A stretch of 44,027 bases of DNA from the NCBI GenBank assembly GCA_021204085.1, contig JAJPZY010000118.1, positions 10,426 through 54,452 of the forward strand, read 5' to 3'. A model generated the notes under the pieces. It had not been told where the DNA came from. It saw only the letters and a list, made by a program, of their open reading frames with translations, and did not search any database. The position numbers were made by a program, and so were the translations under genes. The first letter of the stretch is position 1. Each line of letters starts with the position of its first letter. Of this stretch, positions 24,127 through 32,830 are shown one piece after another. Source of the DNA: Clostridiales bacterium (GTDB taxonomy: Bacteria > Bacillota > Clostridia > Lachnospirales > Lachnospiraceae).

Positions 24127-27047
24127 AAAACCTCCAGATGTTCAAAAAGTTCTGATTCTTCTTTTAATTTTTCCTCATTTCCGATCACGCAGACACAGGA
24201 ATCCGCAAGCACCGCATCCAGCAGTTCAGCCAGACCGCGGATGCTGTCCTGATCCGCATGCAGAACTTCGTCCCGCTCCTGCTGCAGCATTTCGCAGGTA
24301 GTTCCGGTCAGGTAAGCCGTCAGTGACCGCCGGCCCTGAGACATCGGTGTCAGGGGCATATCCATCTCACTGAACGTGCCGATGACATAGCGCGTCATAT
24401 CCCGCTCGTCCGCTTCGAAGGTTCTCAGATAATCCGCAGCTGCCCGGTAAACCTCCAGCGTTCTGCCCAGATTCGGGTCCCGATAGGAATAAAATACCAG
24501 ATCTCCGGTCCGCCAGGACTGGACGCCGCAGCCATAAGCACCGCCGCGAACACGAATATTCTGCCAGAGATACTCATAATTCATCAGCGTCTTAAAAACT
24601 CTTAAACTGCCGCAATAGGGCAGGCCGCTCTTTTTGAAATTCCCGGCCAGCGCTACATACTGAATCTGTGAAGCATCCATAAATCCTTCGCTCACATGCT
24701 CCGAAAGCCCGATCGTCTGCTCCGCTTCCTGCGTATCCGCGAACAAACCGCCGTAAATCAGCTCCGCATTGGCTTTTACCTGCTCAAATTCTTCTCTCTG
24801 ACAGGTGCAGCTGACAAGCAGATTCTGCGGCTGCATGATCTGCTCCAGAAGATTACACAAAGTTGACTTCAGTTCTTCCTTTTTATTCTCATAATCAGCA
24901 TTCAGCTGTTCCAACACACGGTACTGACTGATACCGCTCAAAAGGTCATTATACTTTTCCCTGCGGGTAAAACCGGATAAAGCTCTGCGCATTGCCGCCA
25001 GATGGCCGCCTTCACTCAGATCGCTCTGCAGACGGGATTTTGCAGTGGCGATCAATTCCTGCATCCGCTTTTCATCCTCAAAAAGCGTATCAATCATCAC
25101 ACTTTTCGCCAGTTCCATGGCTTTCGTAAGATTCATCTCCAATGTACGGATACGGATCTCGAATTTTGCCTCATAGTCCCGCTCCCCTTCACCGGAAGCA
25201 ACCATAACATCCGCCGAAATGCCGCCGGTATACAGGTTAATCTCATTCGTCAGATCTACAAACGGATACTCTTTTGTGTCCAGTTTTCCCAGGAACATCT
25301 GCAGGATGGAAAGATACGGCACCTGTTCCTCCGGAATATGACGGACATCAAAAAGATAATCCAGATAAATAATTCCGTTTGTGTCATACTCATGCCAGAG
25401 AAACGGTACCTGTCCCACAGTTTCCTCCACATTGCTATAAGGATCCGAAACCTTTTTCATGTCGTCTCTGGTAAGCAGCGGAATCGTATCCAGCTCCTCC
25501 TTCGTCGAAGGCGTCTCATGGTACTCCTCCAGCTGTTCGGTCTCCTCAATCAGCCGGGCAATCTCCTCCGGGCTTAGGGAATCCCGGTATGTGTTTAACT
25601 TCTCCTGCAGCGCCTGATCCCGCTTTGCATTTAATCCCTTCTCCGGCTTTACGCAGAGCCTTACCGCATGCGCGTTGTTCAAAAGGTATGTCCGAATCAG
25701 TTCTTCAAAATACCCTGTGCCGATCCGATTGCGAAGCTCCTCGTACACGCGGAGTTCTTCCATATGAAGGAACGGCTGGTTCTCATCATACAGCCAGCTG
25801 TCCATCATCTGCAAGCCGAACATCAGGCCCTTCGGAAAACGCCCGAAATCAGCCTCGCGGAACTTAAACTCCGCCCCATTGATCGCCGCCAGCAGCGTGG
25901 TCTGATTGACTCCGTTTCCCGCCTGATCTGTCAATGTATCAAAAATGATCCGAGCAAACGCCTCCTCCTGATCCGGATTCGCGTTTTTTGCGATAACACT
26001 GAATGTCGGCTGCAAAATTCCACTGTCGTACCCGCCGTAAATGTCATCTCCGATTCCGGCATCAATGAGCGCCTGCTTCACCGGCGCACCCTGACTGTTC
26101 AGCAATGCGTAGGCAAGAATATCAAAAGCGACATACTGCATCGGATCCAACGCGTTTCCCACAGACCAGCTGTAGCTTAAATACGTGTTATTTTCCTCGC
26201 TCTCCCCACTGGAAATCGAATAGGAAAGTTCCTTTTGCACCGGCTGTTCAAAAGAGGGCTGCTTATGAATCACTGAATCCAGCTCAAGCCGGTCATATCC
26301 GGAAAGATACTCCCGGTCTATCCACTCCAGCTTCTCCGCCGCATCCATGTCTCCATAGATATAGATCCAGGAATTCGAGGGGTGATAATAAGTGGAATGA
26401 AAATTCAAAAACTCCTCATATGTCAGTTCCGGAATCACCTCCGGATCGCCGCCGGAATCACGCCCGTAAGGAGTATCCGGATACAATGCGTTCATGACGC
26501 CCCGCTCCACAACGGCGTCGCCACTGGAATATGCCCCTTTCATCTCATTATAAACCACGCCGTTGACCGTCAGATTATCGTCCGCAGATGCCAGTTCATA
26601 ATGCCACCCTTCCTGACGGAAGATATTCTGCTCCCGGTAAATATTCGGATGGAATACCGCGTCCATATAGACATCCATCAGGTTCTGGAAATCCTTGTCA
26701 TTGCAGCTGGCGATCGGATACACCGTCTTATCCGGATAAGTCATCGCATTTAAAAATGTATTTAAGGAGCCCTTCGCCAGTTCAATAAACGGATCCTTTA
26801 ACGGGAATTTCTCACTGCCGCAGAGTACCGAATGTTCAATAATGTGCGGTACGCCGGTGCTGTCCCTCGGCGGTGTGCGGAATCCGATATAAAACACCTT
26901 ATTCGGATCGTCATTCGCGACAACCACAACCCTCGCCCCGGTCTTCTTGTGTACCAGATAATAACCCTCCGAGTGAATATCCTCCAGCGCTTTCTGCTGG
27001 CGGAGCTCATATGCGTCCAAATTCTCCAGTTTCTGTTTCAAAGTCAT
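24123..27047 (-). CDS. M16C metallopeptidase, PreP/Cym1-like
   Basis: This ~974-residue zinc protease resembles presequence protease: two homologous halves forming a closed chamber that degrades unstructured peptides. The inverted zinc motif HxxEH is in HIIEHSVLCGSEKFPLKDPF, with the downstream ligand Glu in the VYNEMKGAYSS region. FRTPPRDSTGVPHI is typical of the family. No signal peptide, so cytosolic peptide degradation is likely. The start is uncertain: GGAGGGA lies only 2 nt before the ATG at 27047 but 8 nt before a TTG at 27041, and two further ATGs lie upstream (27056 and 27086). It is translationally coupled to era. Confidence 0.94.
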   Translation of the reverse strand: MTLKQKLENLDAYELRQQKALEDIHSEGYYLVHKKTGARVVVVANDDPNKVFYIGFRTPPRDSTGVPHIIEHSVLCGSEKFPLKDPFIELAKGSLNTFLNAMTYPDKTVYPIASCNDKDFQNLMDVYMDAVFHPNIYREQNIFRQEGWHYELASADDNLTVNGVVYNEMKGAYSSGDAVVERGVMNALYPDTPYGRDSGGDPEVIPELTYEEFLNFHSTYYHPSNSWIYIYGDMDAAEKLEWIDREYLSGYDRLELDSVIHKQPSFEQPVQKELSYSISSGESEENNTYLSYSWSVGNALDPMQYVAFDILAYALLNSQGAPVKQALIDAGIGDDIYGGYDSGILQPTFSVIAKNANPDQEEAFARIIFDTLTDQAGNGVNQTTLLAAINGAEFKFREADFGRFPKGLMFGLQMMDSWLYDENQPFLHMEELRVYEELRNRIGTGYFEELIRTYLLNNAHAVRLCVKPEKGLNAKRDQALQEKLNTYRDSLSPEEIARLIEETEQLEEYHETPSTKEELDTIPLLTRDDMKKVSDPYSNVEETVGQVPFLWHEYDTNGIIYLDYLFDVRHIPEEQVPYLSILQMFLGKLDTKEYPFVDLTNEINLYTGGISADVMVASGEGERDYEAKFEIRIRTLEMNLTKAMELAKSVMIDTLFEDEKRMQELIATAKSRLQSDLSEGGHLAAMRRALSGFTRREKYNDLLSGISQYRVLEQLNADYENKKEELKSTLCNLLEQIMQPQNLLVSCTCQREEFEQVKANAELIYGGLFADTQEAEQTIGLSEHVSEGFMDASQIQYVALAGNFKKSGLPYCGSLRVFKTLMNYEYLWQNIRVRGGAYGCGVQSWRTGDLVFYSYRDPNLGRTLEVYRAAADYLRTFEADERDMTRYVIGTFSEMDMPLTPMSQGRRSLTAYLTGTTCEMLQQERDEVLHADQDSIRGLAELLDAVLADSCVCVIGNEEKLKEESELFEHLEVL

Positions 27048-27112
27048 TCCCTCCATATGTCTTTTTATAATTACTGCTGTCTCCATATATCATGATATCA
27101 TGAACTCCACCG

Positions 27113-27152
27113 TGCCCGTTCGAGAACCGCTGGTTCTCTCACTGTCCGGGCA
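27113..27152. repeat. Two-part hairpin upstream of the M16C peptidase gene
   Basis: GAGAACC-GCT-GGTTCTC (27122-27138) is a perfect inner hairpin, enclosed by TGCCCG (27113-27118) and CGGGCA (27147-27152). There is no T run. Otherwise 27087-27277 holds no supported gene. Confidence 0.5.
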
Positions 27153-27277
27153 TTCGCCCTATGAAAACAACGTCAGTAAAAACCGACTGCCAGCACTCGT
27201 TTTTTCTTCCGTTATTTTCGCACGGCTCATTGCTTGCGCTCATCATATCATCACATCACGCAATGCAGAGCAACGGG

Positions 27278-27302
27278 AAAAGGCTGCCCTGTCCGGACAG
27301 CC
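27278..27302 (-). terminator. Likely terminator downstream of cspA
   Basis: On the minus strand GGCTG ... CAGCC encloses an internal CTGTCC/GGACAG-type palindrome and is followed by TTTTC. It lies about 90 bp past the cold shock gene. Confidence 0.55.
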
Positions 27303-27390
27303 CCATAGATCATATATTCATCTGTCTATGTATGGAACTCTCACAACCCTAACCTGTGACAGCTCCCTACAGCTGCGAATATGTAGCAGA

Positions 27391-27588
27391 TTAAATCCTT
27401 CTGACATTGGCAGCCTGTACACCCTTATCGCCTGTGATCACGTCAAACTCAACAGCTTCATTTTCTTTCAGCTCTTTGTAACCGTCCATAGCGATAGCAG
27501 AAAAATGTACAAATATGTCATTACCCTCGGCATCTGAAATAAATCCGTAACCCTTTTTGGCACTAAACCATTTGACTGTACCCTGCAT
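27391..27588 (-). CDS. cspA: Cold shock protein (CspA family)
   Basis: This is a 65-residue single cold shock domain, an RNA/ssDNA-binding OB fold that acts as an RNA chaperone. RNP1 is KGYGFIS and RNP2 is IFVHFSAI; the N-terminal [16 protein letters not shown] is typical. The ATG at 27588 is preceded by GGGAG. A strong promoter lies 46-75 bp upstream. The family name is certain, but the paralogue (cspA/B/C/D) cannot be told. Confidence 0.96.
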   Translation of the reverse strand: MQGTVKWFSAKKGYGFISDAEGNDIFVHFSAIAMDGYKELKENEAVEFDVITGDKGVQAANVRRI

Positions 27589-27633
27589 AGCTGACTCCCT
27601 TCTGAGTGCGCATACCTGCGCGATTCTTTTCTG

Positions 27634-27662
27634 AAAATACCACATATCCCGCGATTTGTCAA
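27634..27662 (-). promoter_or_regulatory. cspA promoter
   Basis: On the minus strand TTGACA (27662-27657) and TATTTT (27639-27634) are 17 bp apart, a near-consensus housekeeping promoter. Confidence 0.8.
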
Positions 27663-27709
27663 GAAAAGAAAATTTTCAATGAATTTTTTTGCGTTTTTGT
27701 CTATTTTTC

Positions 27710-29104
27710 CTAAAACCGAACCGTAATTACGGTACCTTTCCCCACTTCGCTATCCAGGGTAATCTCCGCGTCATGGAGTTCTACAATATGTTTTACAATC
27801 GCCAGTCCAAGACCGGTACCGCCGGTTTCCTTTGACCGGCTCTTATCTACACGGTAAAATCGTTCAAACACTCTTTCCTGAAGATCCCGCGGAATTCCGA
27901 TACCGGTATCTGCGACCGTCAGCACTGCGCCGTTTGCCTCCGGACGCACCGTAACAGTTACACGTCCGCCCGGATTGTTGTAACGGATCGCATTCTGGCA
28001 GAGATTATCAATAAGCTCTGTCATCATATTACGGTTTGCGCGAATCGTACAGGATTCGCCGGTCAGAGATAAACGAATATTTCTCTTTTCAGCATTCACA
28101 GAAAGCAGATCGAGCCGCTCTCTTGCCGCCTCGTAGAAGTCGAGTTGTTCAAATGTAATCTGTGTGTCATCCCCGACATCCAGCTCTGAGAGACGAATGA
28201 TATCATTGATCAGTGACACCAGACGGTCAGCGTTTTGACGAATTTGTGCCGCGAACCGGGTTTCCTGCTCCTCACTTACCATATGATTCTCAATCAATTC
28301 CGCATAACCTGAAATAGCCGTCAACGGCGTCTTCAGCTCATGGGAAACATTAGCAGTAAAATCCTGCCGGCTGCGGGCCGCTGAGAGAATATTCTCATGC
28401 TGCCGCCGAATCGTATTCACAAACGGAATCAATTCCTTGTAAACCGGCGTGTGGGAACTGTCCTCAATGTGCTCTGCCAGCTGGGCGATCGGCGCCAGGA
28501 TTTTCCGCGTCAGCACATGTGCCATCAACGCACACAGAACAATGATAACAATCACAATCAGAAGGATTACCGGAAACGCCGTCACAAATACACTGAAGAT
28601 ACTGCGGACGTCAGCGGACAGACGGAGAACCGATCCGTCGTCCAGAAGGACAGCATAGTACATGGTGTTCATATCCATGGTATCCGATTTCCGGGTAATC
28701 TCGCCCTCTCCGTTTTCCAGTGCATCTGCGATTTCCGGGCGGCTTAAGTGATTTTCCAGCTCATCCGCCGATGCGTCGTTGTCATAGAGAACCGTACCGT
28801 CAGAAGCAACCCAGGTAATGCGCAGCGTATCCAGCTCAGAAAGCCGTTCCTCCAGCGTTTCCAGCATCTCACTGCTGCCGGTATCTTTTTCACTTCCTTC
28901 TCCGCTGCTCACACTCTCATTGTCTGTATCCTTCCCGTCTTCTTCAAACAGGCCGGTCATTTTCAGAATTTCGGCATTCGTGCGCAGGTCACTGCGGACC
29001 TGCTTCTGGAACAGGCCGTAAAAAACAAATGTAACGCAGAACATCGTGGCAATTACGGCCACGATGGACATGCCGATCAGACGCAGGTTGATCTTCTTTT
29101 TCAT
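27710..29104 (-). CDS. phoR: Phosphate-type sensor histidine kinase
   Basis: The 464-residue membrane kinase has an N-terminal membrane segment (about 10-33), an extracytoplasmic domain, a second membrane segment (~170-195), a HAMP-like linker, then HisKA with FTANVSHELKTPLTAISGY (phospho-acceptor His near residue 254) and HATPase_c with N box NLCQNAIRYNN, GIGIP and GTGLGLAIVKH. It is the PhoR type, which phosphorylates the cognate OmpR-family regulator encoded 20 bp upstream. The extracellular part has a very acidic Ser/Glu/Asp segment (~45-75). Its place at the end of the pst/pho locus supports phosphate sensing. Confidence 0.92.
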   Translation of the reverse strand: MKKKINLRLIGMSIVAVIATMFCVTFVFYGLFQKQVRSDLRTNAEILKMTGLFEEDGKDTDNESVSSGEGSEKDTGSSEMLETLEERLSELDTLRITWVASDGTVLYDNDASADELENHLSRPEIADALENGEGEITRKSDTMDMNTMYYAVLLDDGSVLRLSADVRSIFSVFVTAFPVILLIVIVIIVLCALMAHVLTRKILAPIAQLAEHIEDSSHTPVYKELIPFVNTIRRQHENILSAARSRQDFTANVSHELKTPLTAISGYAELIENHMVSEEQETRFAAQIRQNADRLVSLINDIIRLSELDVGDDTQITFEQLDFYEAARERLDLLSVNAEKRNIRLSLTGESCTIRANRNMMTELIDNLCQNAIRYNNPGGRVTVTVRPEANGAVLTVADTGIGIPRDLQERVFERFYRVDKSRSKETGGTGLGLAIVKHIVELHDAEITLDSEVGKGTVITVRF

Positions 29105-29124
29105 AATAATCCTCTTCGTATTTT

Positions 29125-29793
29125 TCAGTCTATTACATACCCAACATTCCGTACAGTCCGGATCCGGCTCCCGGCGTCTCCGAGCTTTTGCCGCAGGGTT
29201 TTGATGTGCATATCGACGGTGCGGGATTCGCCTTCAAACTCCGTACCCCATACCTGACGCATGATGGCTTCGCGGGATAACACCATGCTCGGATTGGTCA
29301 TGAGATACCGCAGCAGCTCATATTCCTTGAATGTCAGTTCCAGTTGGCGGTCGTCCACAAATACAATATAGCGGTCATGGTCAATCATGATGTTTCCTAA
29401 CTGAAGCACCTTCGGTTCCTTCGATTCTGTCCTGCGCAGCAGCACTTTCACGCGGGTGATCAGCTCCATGATGGAGAAAGGCTTCTTAATATAATCATCC
29501 GCGCCGTCGTCCAGCCCCCGGATCATATCCATCTCCGTGGTTTTTGCCGTCACCATAATAATCGGCAGACGGCGGGTTGAAGGATTTGTGCGGAGTTTCT
29601 TCAATATATCATACCCGCTTTCATCCGGAAGCATGATGTCTAAAAGGACAAGATCCGGCGTGATTTCTTCCATCTTTTTATAAAAGTCTTTTGCCTTCTC
29701 AAAGGCGCAAACCATGTAATTGCTGTTTTTTAATGCAATCGTTTCTATTTCACGAATACTGCTGTCATCCTCTACAATATAAATTAATGCCAT
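29125..29793 (-). CDS. phoB: OmpR-family response regulator, PhoB/PhoP type
   Basis: The 222-residue regulator has a receiver domain (acidic pair in IVEDD, phospho-acceptor Asp in LVLLDIMLPDESGYDIL, conserved Lys in DDYIKKPFS) and a C-terminal winged-helix DNA-binding domain (LTFKEYELLRYLMTNP, ending RTVRNVGYVID). It probably binds the TTTACA repeats found in front of pstS and the Na/Pi cotransporter gene. It lies 10 bp downstream of the cotransporter ORF and is likely cotranscribed with it. Confidence 0.93.
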   Translation of the reverse strand: MALIYIVEDDSSIREIETIALKNSNYMVCAFEKAKDFYKKMEEITPDLVLLDIMLPDESGYDILKKLRTNPSTRRLPIIMVTAKTTEMDMIRGLDDGADDYIKKPFSIMELITRVKVLLRRTESKEPKVLQLGNIMIDHDRYIVFVDDRQLELTFKEYELLRYLMTNPSMVLSREAIMRQVWGTEFEGESRTVDMHIKTLRQKLGDAGSRIRTVRNVGYVID

Positions 29794-29803
29794 TTTCCCT
29801 CAC

Positions 29804-31795
29804 CTAATTTTTTATTCCATTATAATCATTTGCAGACAACCAGTCCAATACTCTGCCTGTCATGTACTCACTCTGTATGATCCCGTTTATTCTTCTTTTC
29901 CGAAGACTTTTCTTTGGCTTTTTTCTTCTTCCCGGAGGATTTATCTTTCGCTTTTTTCGACTTATGTTTTTCCCGTCAGCGGACGGTGTCTCCTCCCCGG
30001 GTAGCCCCTGAGAAAAGTACACCTGCCGCTCCGGCAAAACATATTTCTCTTTTATCTTCCGGTAATCCTCGCGGAACTCCCGGCTGTCCTCCACCGGAAC
30101 TTTATCCATACCTTCCGGATCCTCCTCCTCGCAGATGCGAATCATGCAGGCGCCGACGTAAGAACAGTGATCCAGCACATGCTCAAAAGAAGTAATCATA
30201 TCCTCCAGCAGCAATCCTGCCTCCATGGAACATTGCCCGGACCGCAGGCGGTCAATGTGCCGCTGTCTGAGCTCCACACTCATGCTGTCTATCGCTTCCT
30301 CATAAGCCTCAATGCTCCGCGCCATAGTCAGATCCGTATATCGGTAAGCCTGAATTGTGTGATTTAAAATATCCTGAGTGGCTCCGGCGTAAACCATCAG
30401 TTCACGCATTCCGGCGTCGGAAATTCGGATTTTTTTCTCATGCAGCGCAAGTACCGCTGATTGAAGCGCCGCTACATGATCGGCAATCCGTTCAAAATCC
30501 CGAATACACTGCAGCATAATCGATACCTGTCGGCTATCCTGGGCAGACAAACTCTTACTGCTGATTTTCATCAGATACACGCTTAATGCCGCATCATACT
30601 GTGAAACCTGATTCCCGAGACGCTCGATCTGTTCCGCTTTTTCTGCTGAATCATCTACCAGCAGCTCAATGCAGCGGTTCAACGCATCGCGCGCCAGCTC
30701 AGCCATGCGCACGGTAGTATCTTTGCAGATTTTTACCGCAAACGCGGGCTTCTCCAGAAAACGATCGTCTAAAACCGCTAGTTCTCTGCTCTCGGTCTCC
30801 TCCGGTTCATCCTGCTGCCGGTCAGGAATCGTCTTTTCGGCAAGCTTCACCAGAAGATTTGCAAACGGGAACCATGCCGCGCAGCAGCAAATATTAAACA
30901 GACTGTGTATCACGGCAATTCCGGCCGCATTCGCCGCATGATCCAGAAATGAAAATCGAACGGCTGCATTCACCGCATAAAAGGCAATCATAAATACGAT
31001 TGTGCCGATCAGGTTAAAATACAGATGTATCATGGAAGCGCGCTTCGCGTTTTTTCCCGCCCCGATTGCAGAAATCAGCGCAGTCACACAGGTACCGATA
31101 TTCTGCCCCATAATAATCGGAAGCGCCACTGAATAAGGAACTGCCCCCGTCGCGCAGAGTGCCTGCAAAATACCGATAGAAGCGGAGGAACTCTGAATCA
31201 CAGCTGTCAGCAATGCCCCGGCAACCACACCGAGAACAGGATTGGAGAACATCGTCAGGATGGAAGTAAACTTCTCATTATCCGCCAGCGGCTCCACTGC
31301 CCCGCTCATCGTCTCCATGCCGAACATCAGAACCGCAAATCCGAGTAAGATCGAGCCGACATCCTTCCTGCGCTCATTTCCCTTTGCCGTCATCGTCAGG
31401 ATAATACCGATTACCGCCAGAACCGGCGAAAAAGAAGACGGCTTCAACAGGGAAATCAAGATCCCGCCGCCGCTGATACCGGTCAGAGAAAGCAGCCATG
31501 AGGTCACTGTCGTACCGATGTTTGCTCCCATGATCACTCCCACAGCCTGTGTCAGGTTCATGATGCCGGAATTTACAAATCCGATCACCATAACCGTCGT
31601 CGCCGAGGAGGACTGAATCACCGCCGTCACAGCCGCGCCCAGAAGAACACCCTTCAGTCGGTTGGACGTCAGCTTCTCTAAAATGCTGTCCAGCTTGCCG
31701 CCGGAAACCTTGACCAGGCCGTCGCCCATCGTGTTCATTCCAAACAAAAACATAGCAAGACCGCCGGCCAATGTCAATAATGAAAAAATATTCAT
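29804..31795 (-). CDS. Na+/phosphate cotransporter with PhoU-like domain
   Basis: The 663-residue protein combines a NptA/YjbB-type Na/Pi cotransporter (residues 1-~315) with a cytosolic PhoU-like helical domain (~350-550). The two inverted QSSSA repeats that mark the family are present: AVTAVIQSSSATTVMVIGF and ALLTAVIQSSSASIGIL, with the matching MGANIGTTVT and MGQNIGTCVTAL motifs. It probably imports phosphate with Na+, or balances it. The tail after residue ~607 looks out of frame: shifting to -1 at 29966-29974 gives a Lys/Ser-rich tail and a stop at 29868-29870. Multiple TTTACA boxes lie upstream, and the ribosome binding site is complementary to an upstream segment. Confidence 0.9.
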   Translation of the reverse strand: MNIFSLLTLAGGLAMFLFGMNTMGDGLVKVSGGKLDSILEKLTSNRLKGVLLGAAVTAVIQSSSATTVMVIGFVNSGIMNLTQAVGVIMGANIGTTVTSWLLSLTGISGGGILISLLKPSSFSPVLAVIGIILTMTAKGNERRKDVGSILLGFAVLMFGMETMSGAVEPLADNEKFTSILTMFSNPVLGVVAGALLTAVIQSSSASIGILQALCATGAVPYSVALPIIMGQNIGTCVTALISAIGAGKNAKRASMIHLYFNLIGTIVFMIAFYAVNAAVRFSFLDHAANAAGIAVIHSLFNICCCAAWFPFANLLVKLAEKTIPDRQQDEPEETESRELAVLDDRFLEKPAFAVKICKDTTVRMAELARDALNRCIELLVDDSAEKAEQIERLGNQVSQYDAALSVYLMKISSKSLSAQDSRQVSIMLQCIRDFERIADHVAALQSAVLALHEKKIRISDAGMRELMVYAGATQDILNHTIQAYRYTDLTMARSIEAYEEAIDSMSVELRQRHIDRLRSGQCSMEAGLLLEDMITSFEHVLDHCSYVGACMIRICEEEDPEGMDKVPVEDSREFREDYRKIKEKYVLPERQVYFSQGLPGEETPSADGKNISRKKRKINPPGRRKKPKKSLRKRRINGIIQSEYMTGRVLDWLSANDYNGIKN

Positions 31796-31870
31796 AGGAA
31801 CTCCTTGTTATTTTACTTTGTAAATTTTTTTTACATTGTAAAATGCCTATGTAAAATCCAGGGAGTTCCT
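31796..31870 (-). promoter_or_regulatory. RBS-sequestering inverted repeat before the Na/Pi gene
   Basis: The minus-strand sequence GGAGTTCCT just before the start codon contains the ribosome binding site. It is perfectly complementary over 9 nt to AGGAACTCC at 31870-31862. If both are in one transcript, the site would be masked. Confidence 0.55.
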
Positions 31871-31889
31871 TTTGTAAATTCTGTGTAAA
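31819..31889 (-). promoter_or_regulatory. Candidate Pho-box cluster before the Na/Pi gene
   Basis: Five TTTACA hexamers on the minus strand (TGTAAA at 31819, 31837, 31850, 31873 and 31884 on the plus strand) are spaced 18, 13, 23 and 11 bp. TT-x-ACA repeats at ~11-bp spacing are the PhoP/PhoB binding pattern in Firmicutes. Confidence 0.6.
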
Positions 31890-31896
31890 TTTTATT

Positions 31897-32538
31897 TTAC
31901 TTCCGCTCGCCGTTGATCATGTACATCACCCAGTTTGCGATATTCTCCGCATGATCGCCGATCCGCTCAAAATATTTTGCAACCAGAAGCAGATCCGGCG
32001 CCGCCTCGGTAAACTCACTGTTCTCCTGAATCAGACGGATCAGCGTCCGCTTCGCCTCCAGGAAAAGCTCATCCATGATATCGTCATGCTGCACAACTTC
32101 CTCCGCTTTCTCAAGATCGCGGTTTACAAAAGCCTGTATCGCGTCCACCACCATCACCATGCTCTCCGCAGCCATTTTCTTGATAACCTCCATCTCCGGA
32201 AGCTGTCTCGCATCCGCCAGATAGATGGAAATCTCCGAGATATCCGCCGCATTATCGCCGATTCGCTCCATATCCGCCACCATCCGCAGTGCAGCGGAAA
32301 CCAGACGGAGATCCGAAGCCACCGGCTGCTGCTTCATCAGAAGCTTCATGCACAGGCCTTCAATGTCCCTCATCTGATGGTCAATCTCTTCATCGTATTC
32401 CACATTGCTCCTTGCCTTGTCAGCATCGTGATGTACGATCGCCTCAATGGCATATTCAATCGCCTGTTCCACCATGTGTCCCATGGTAATCAGCTCACCA
32501 TTTAATTCGTTAAGCTGTTTATCAAAGTAATTTCTCAT
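31897..32538 (-). CDS. phoU: Phosphate transport accessory protein PhoU
   Basis: PhoU links the Pst transporter to PhoR signalling and restrains phosphate uptake. The 213-residue protein has the usual two three-helix bundles, with the metal-binding E/DxxxD motifs MVADMERIGDNAADI and VAKYFERIGDHAENIANW. AAAGGA precedes the ATG. It is separated from pstB by 282 bp of structured DNA and may have its own weak promoter (TTCTGA-17-TATTAT about 30 bp upstream). Confidence 0.95.
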   Translation of the reverse strand: MRNYFDKQLNELNGELITMGHMVEQAIEYAIEAIVHHDADKARSNVEYDEEIDHQMRDIEGLCMKLLMKQQPVASDLRLVSAALRMVADMERIGDNAADISEISIYLADARQLPEMEVIKKMAAESMVMVVDAIQAFVNRDLEKAEEVVQHDDIMDELFLEAKRTLIRLIQENSEFTEAAPDLLLVAKYFERIGDHAENIANWVMYMINGERK

Positions 32539-32611
32539 ACTTATTCCTTTCTTTATAATATATCCGATGTTCCTGCGTCAGAAAATCCTTCCCACACATC
32601 ATACCTTACGT

Positions 32612-32653
32612 TGCGAAACTCTCAACACCCTCACAACCCCGGCGAGTTTCGCA
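32612..32653. repeat. 10-bp inverted repeat upstream of phoU
   Basis: TGCGAAACTC (32612-32621) is complementary to GAGTTTCGCA (32644-32653), with a 22-nt loop. Confidence 0.5.
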
Positions 32654-32665
32654 GCCACAATTACC

Positions 32666-32830
32666 ATTTGGGTGATATACGGATTTCTTCGCGCGATGCG
32701 CTCTCGAAATCCTACATCCATTCGGAATCCGCCCTACCGGGCTACTTCCTCATGTCTGTTCGGGTCCCTAAGTCATAAAAGCAGATGCCCGCATCTGTTT
32801 TATGACTTTTGTCCCCTATATCACCCAAAT
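32666..32830. mobile_element. Inverted-repeat element at the pstB 3' end
   Basis: ATTTGGGTGATATA (32666-32679) is the exact complement of 32817-32830, which is the last codons and stop of pstB. Between them lie GGATTTC/GAAATCC, GCCC-TACC-GGGC and a strong 17-bp hairpin (32771-32807, one bulge). The nested structure with 14-bp ends resembles a MITE-like or structured RNA element, but the end repeats may equally be a simple transcript fold. Confidence 0.45.
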
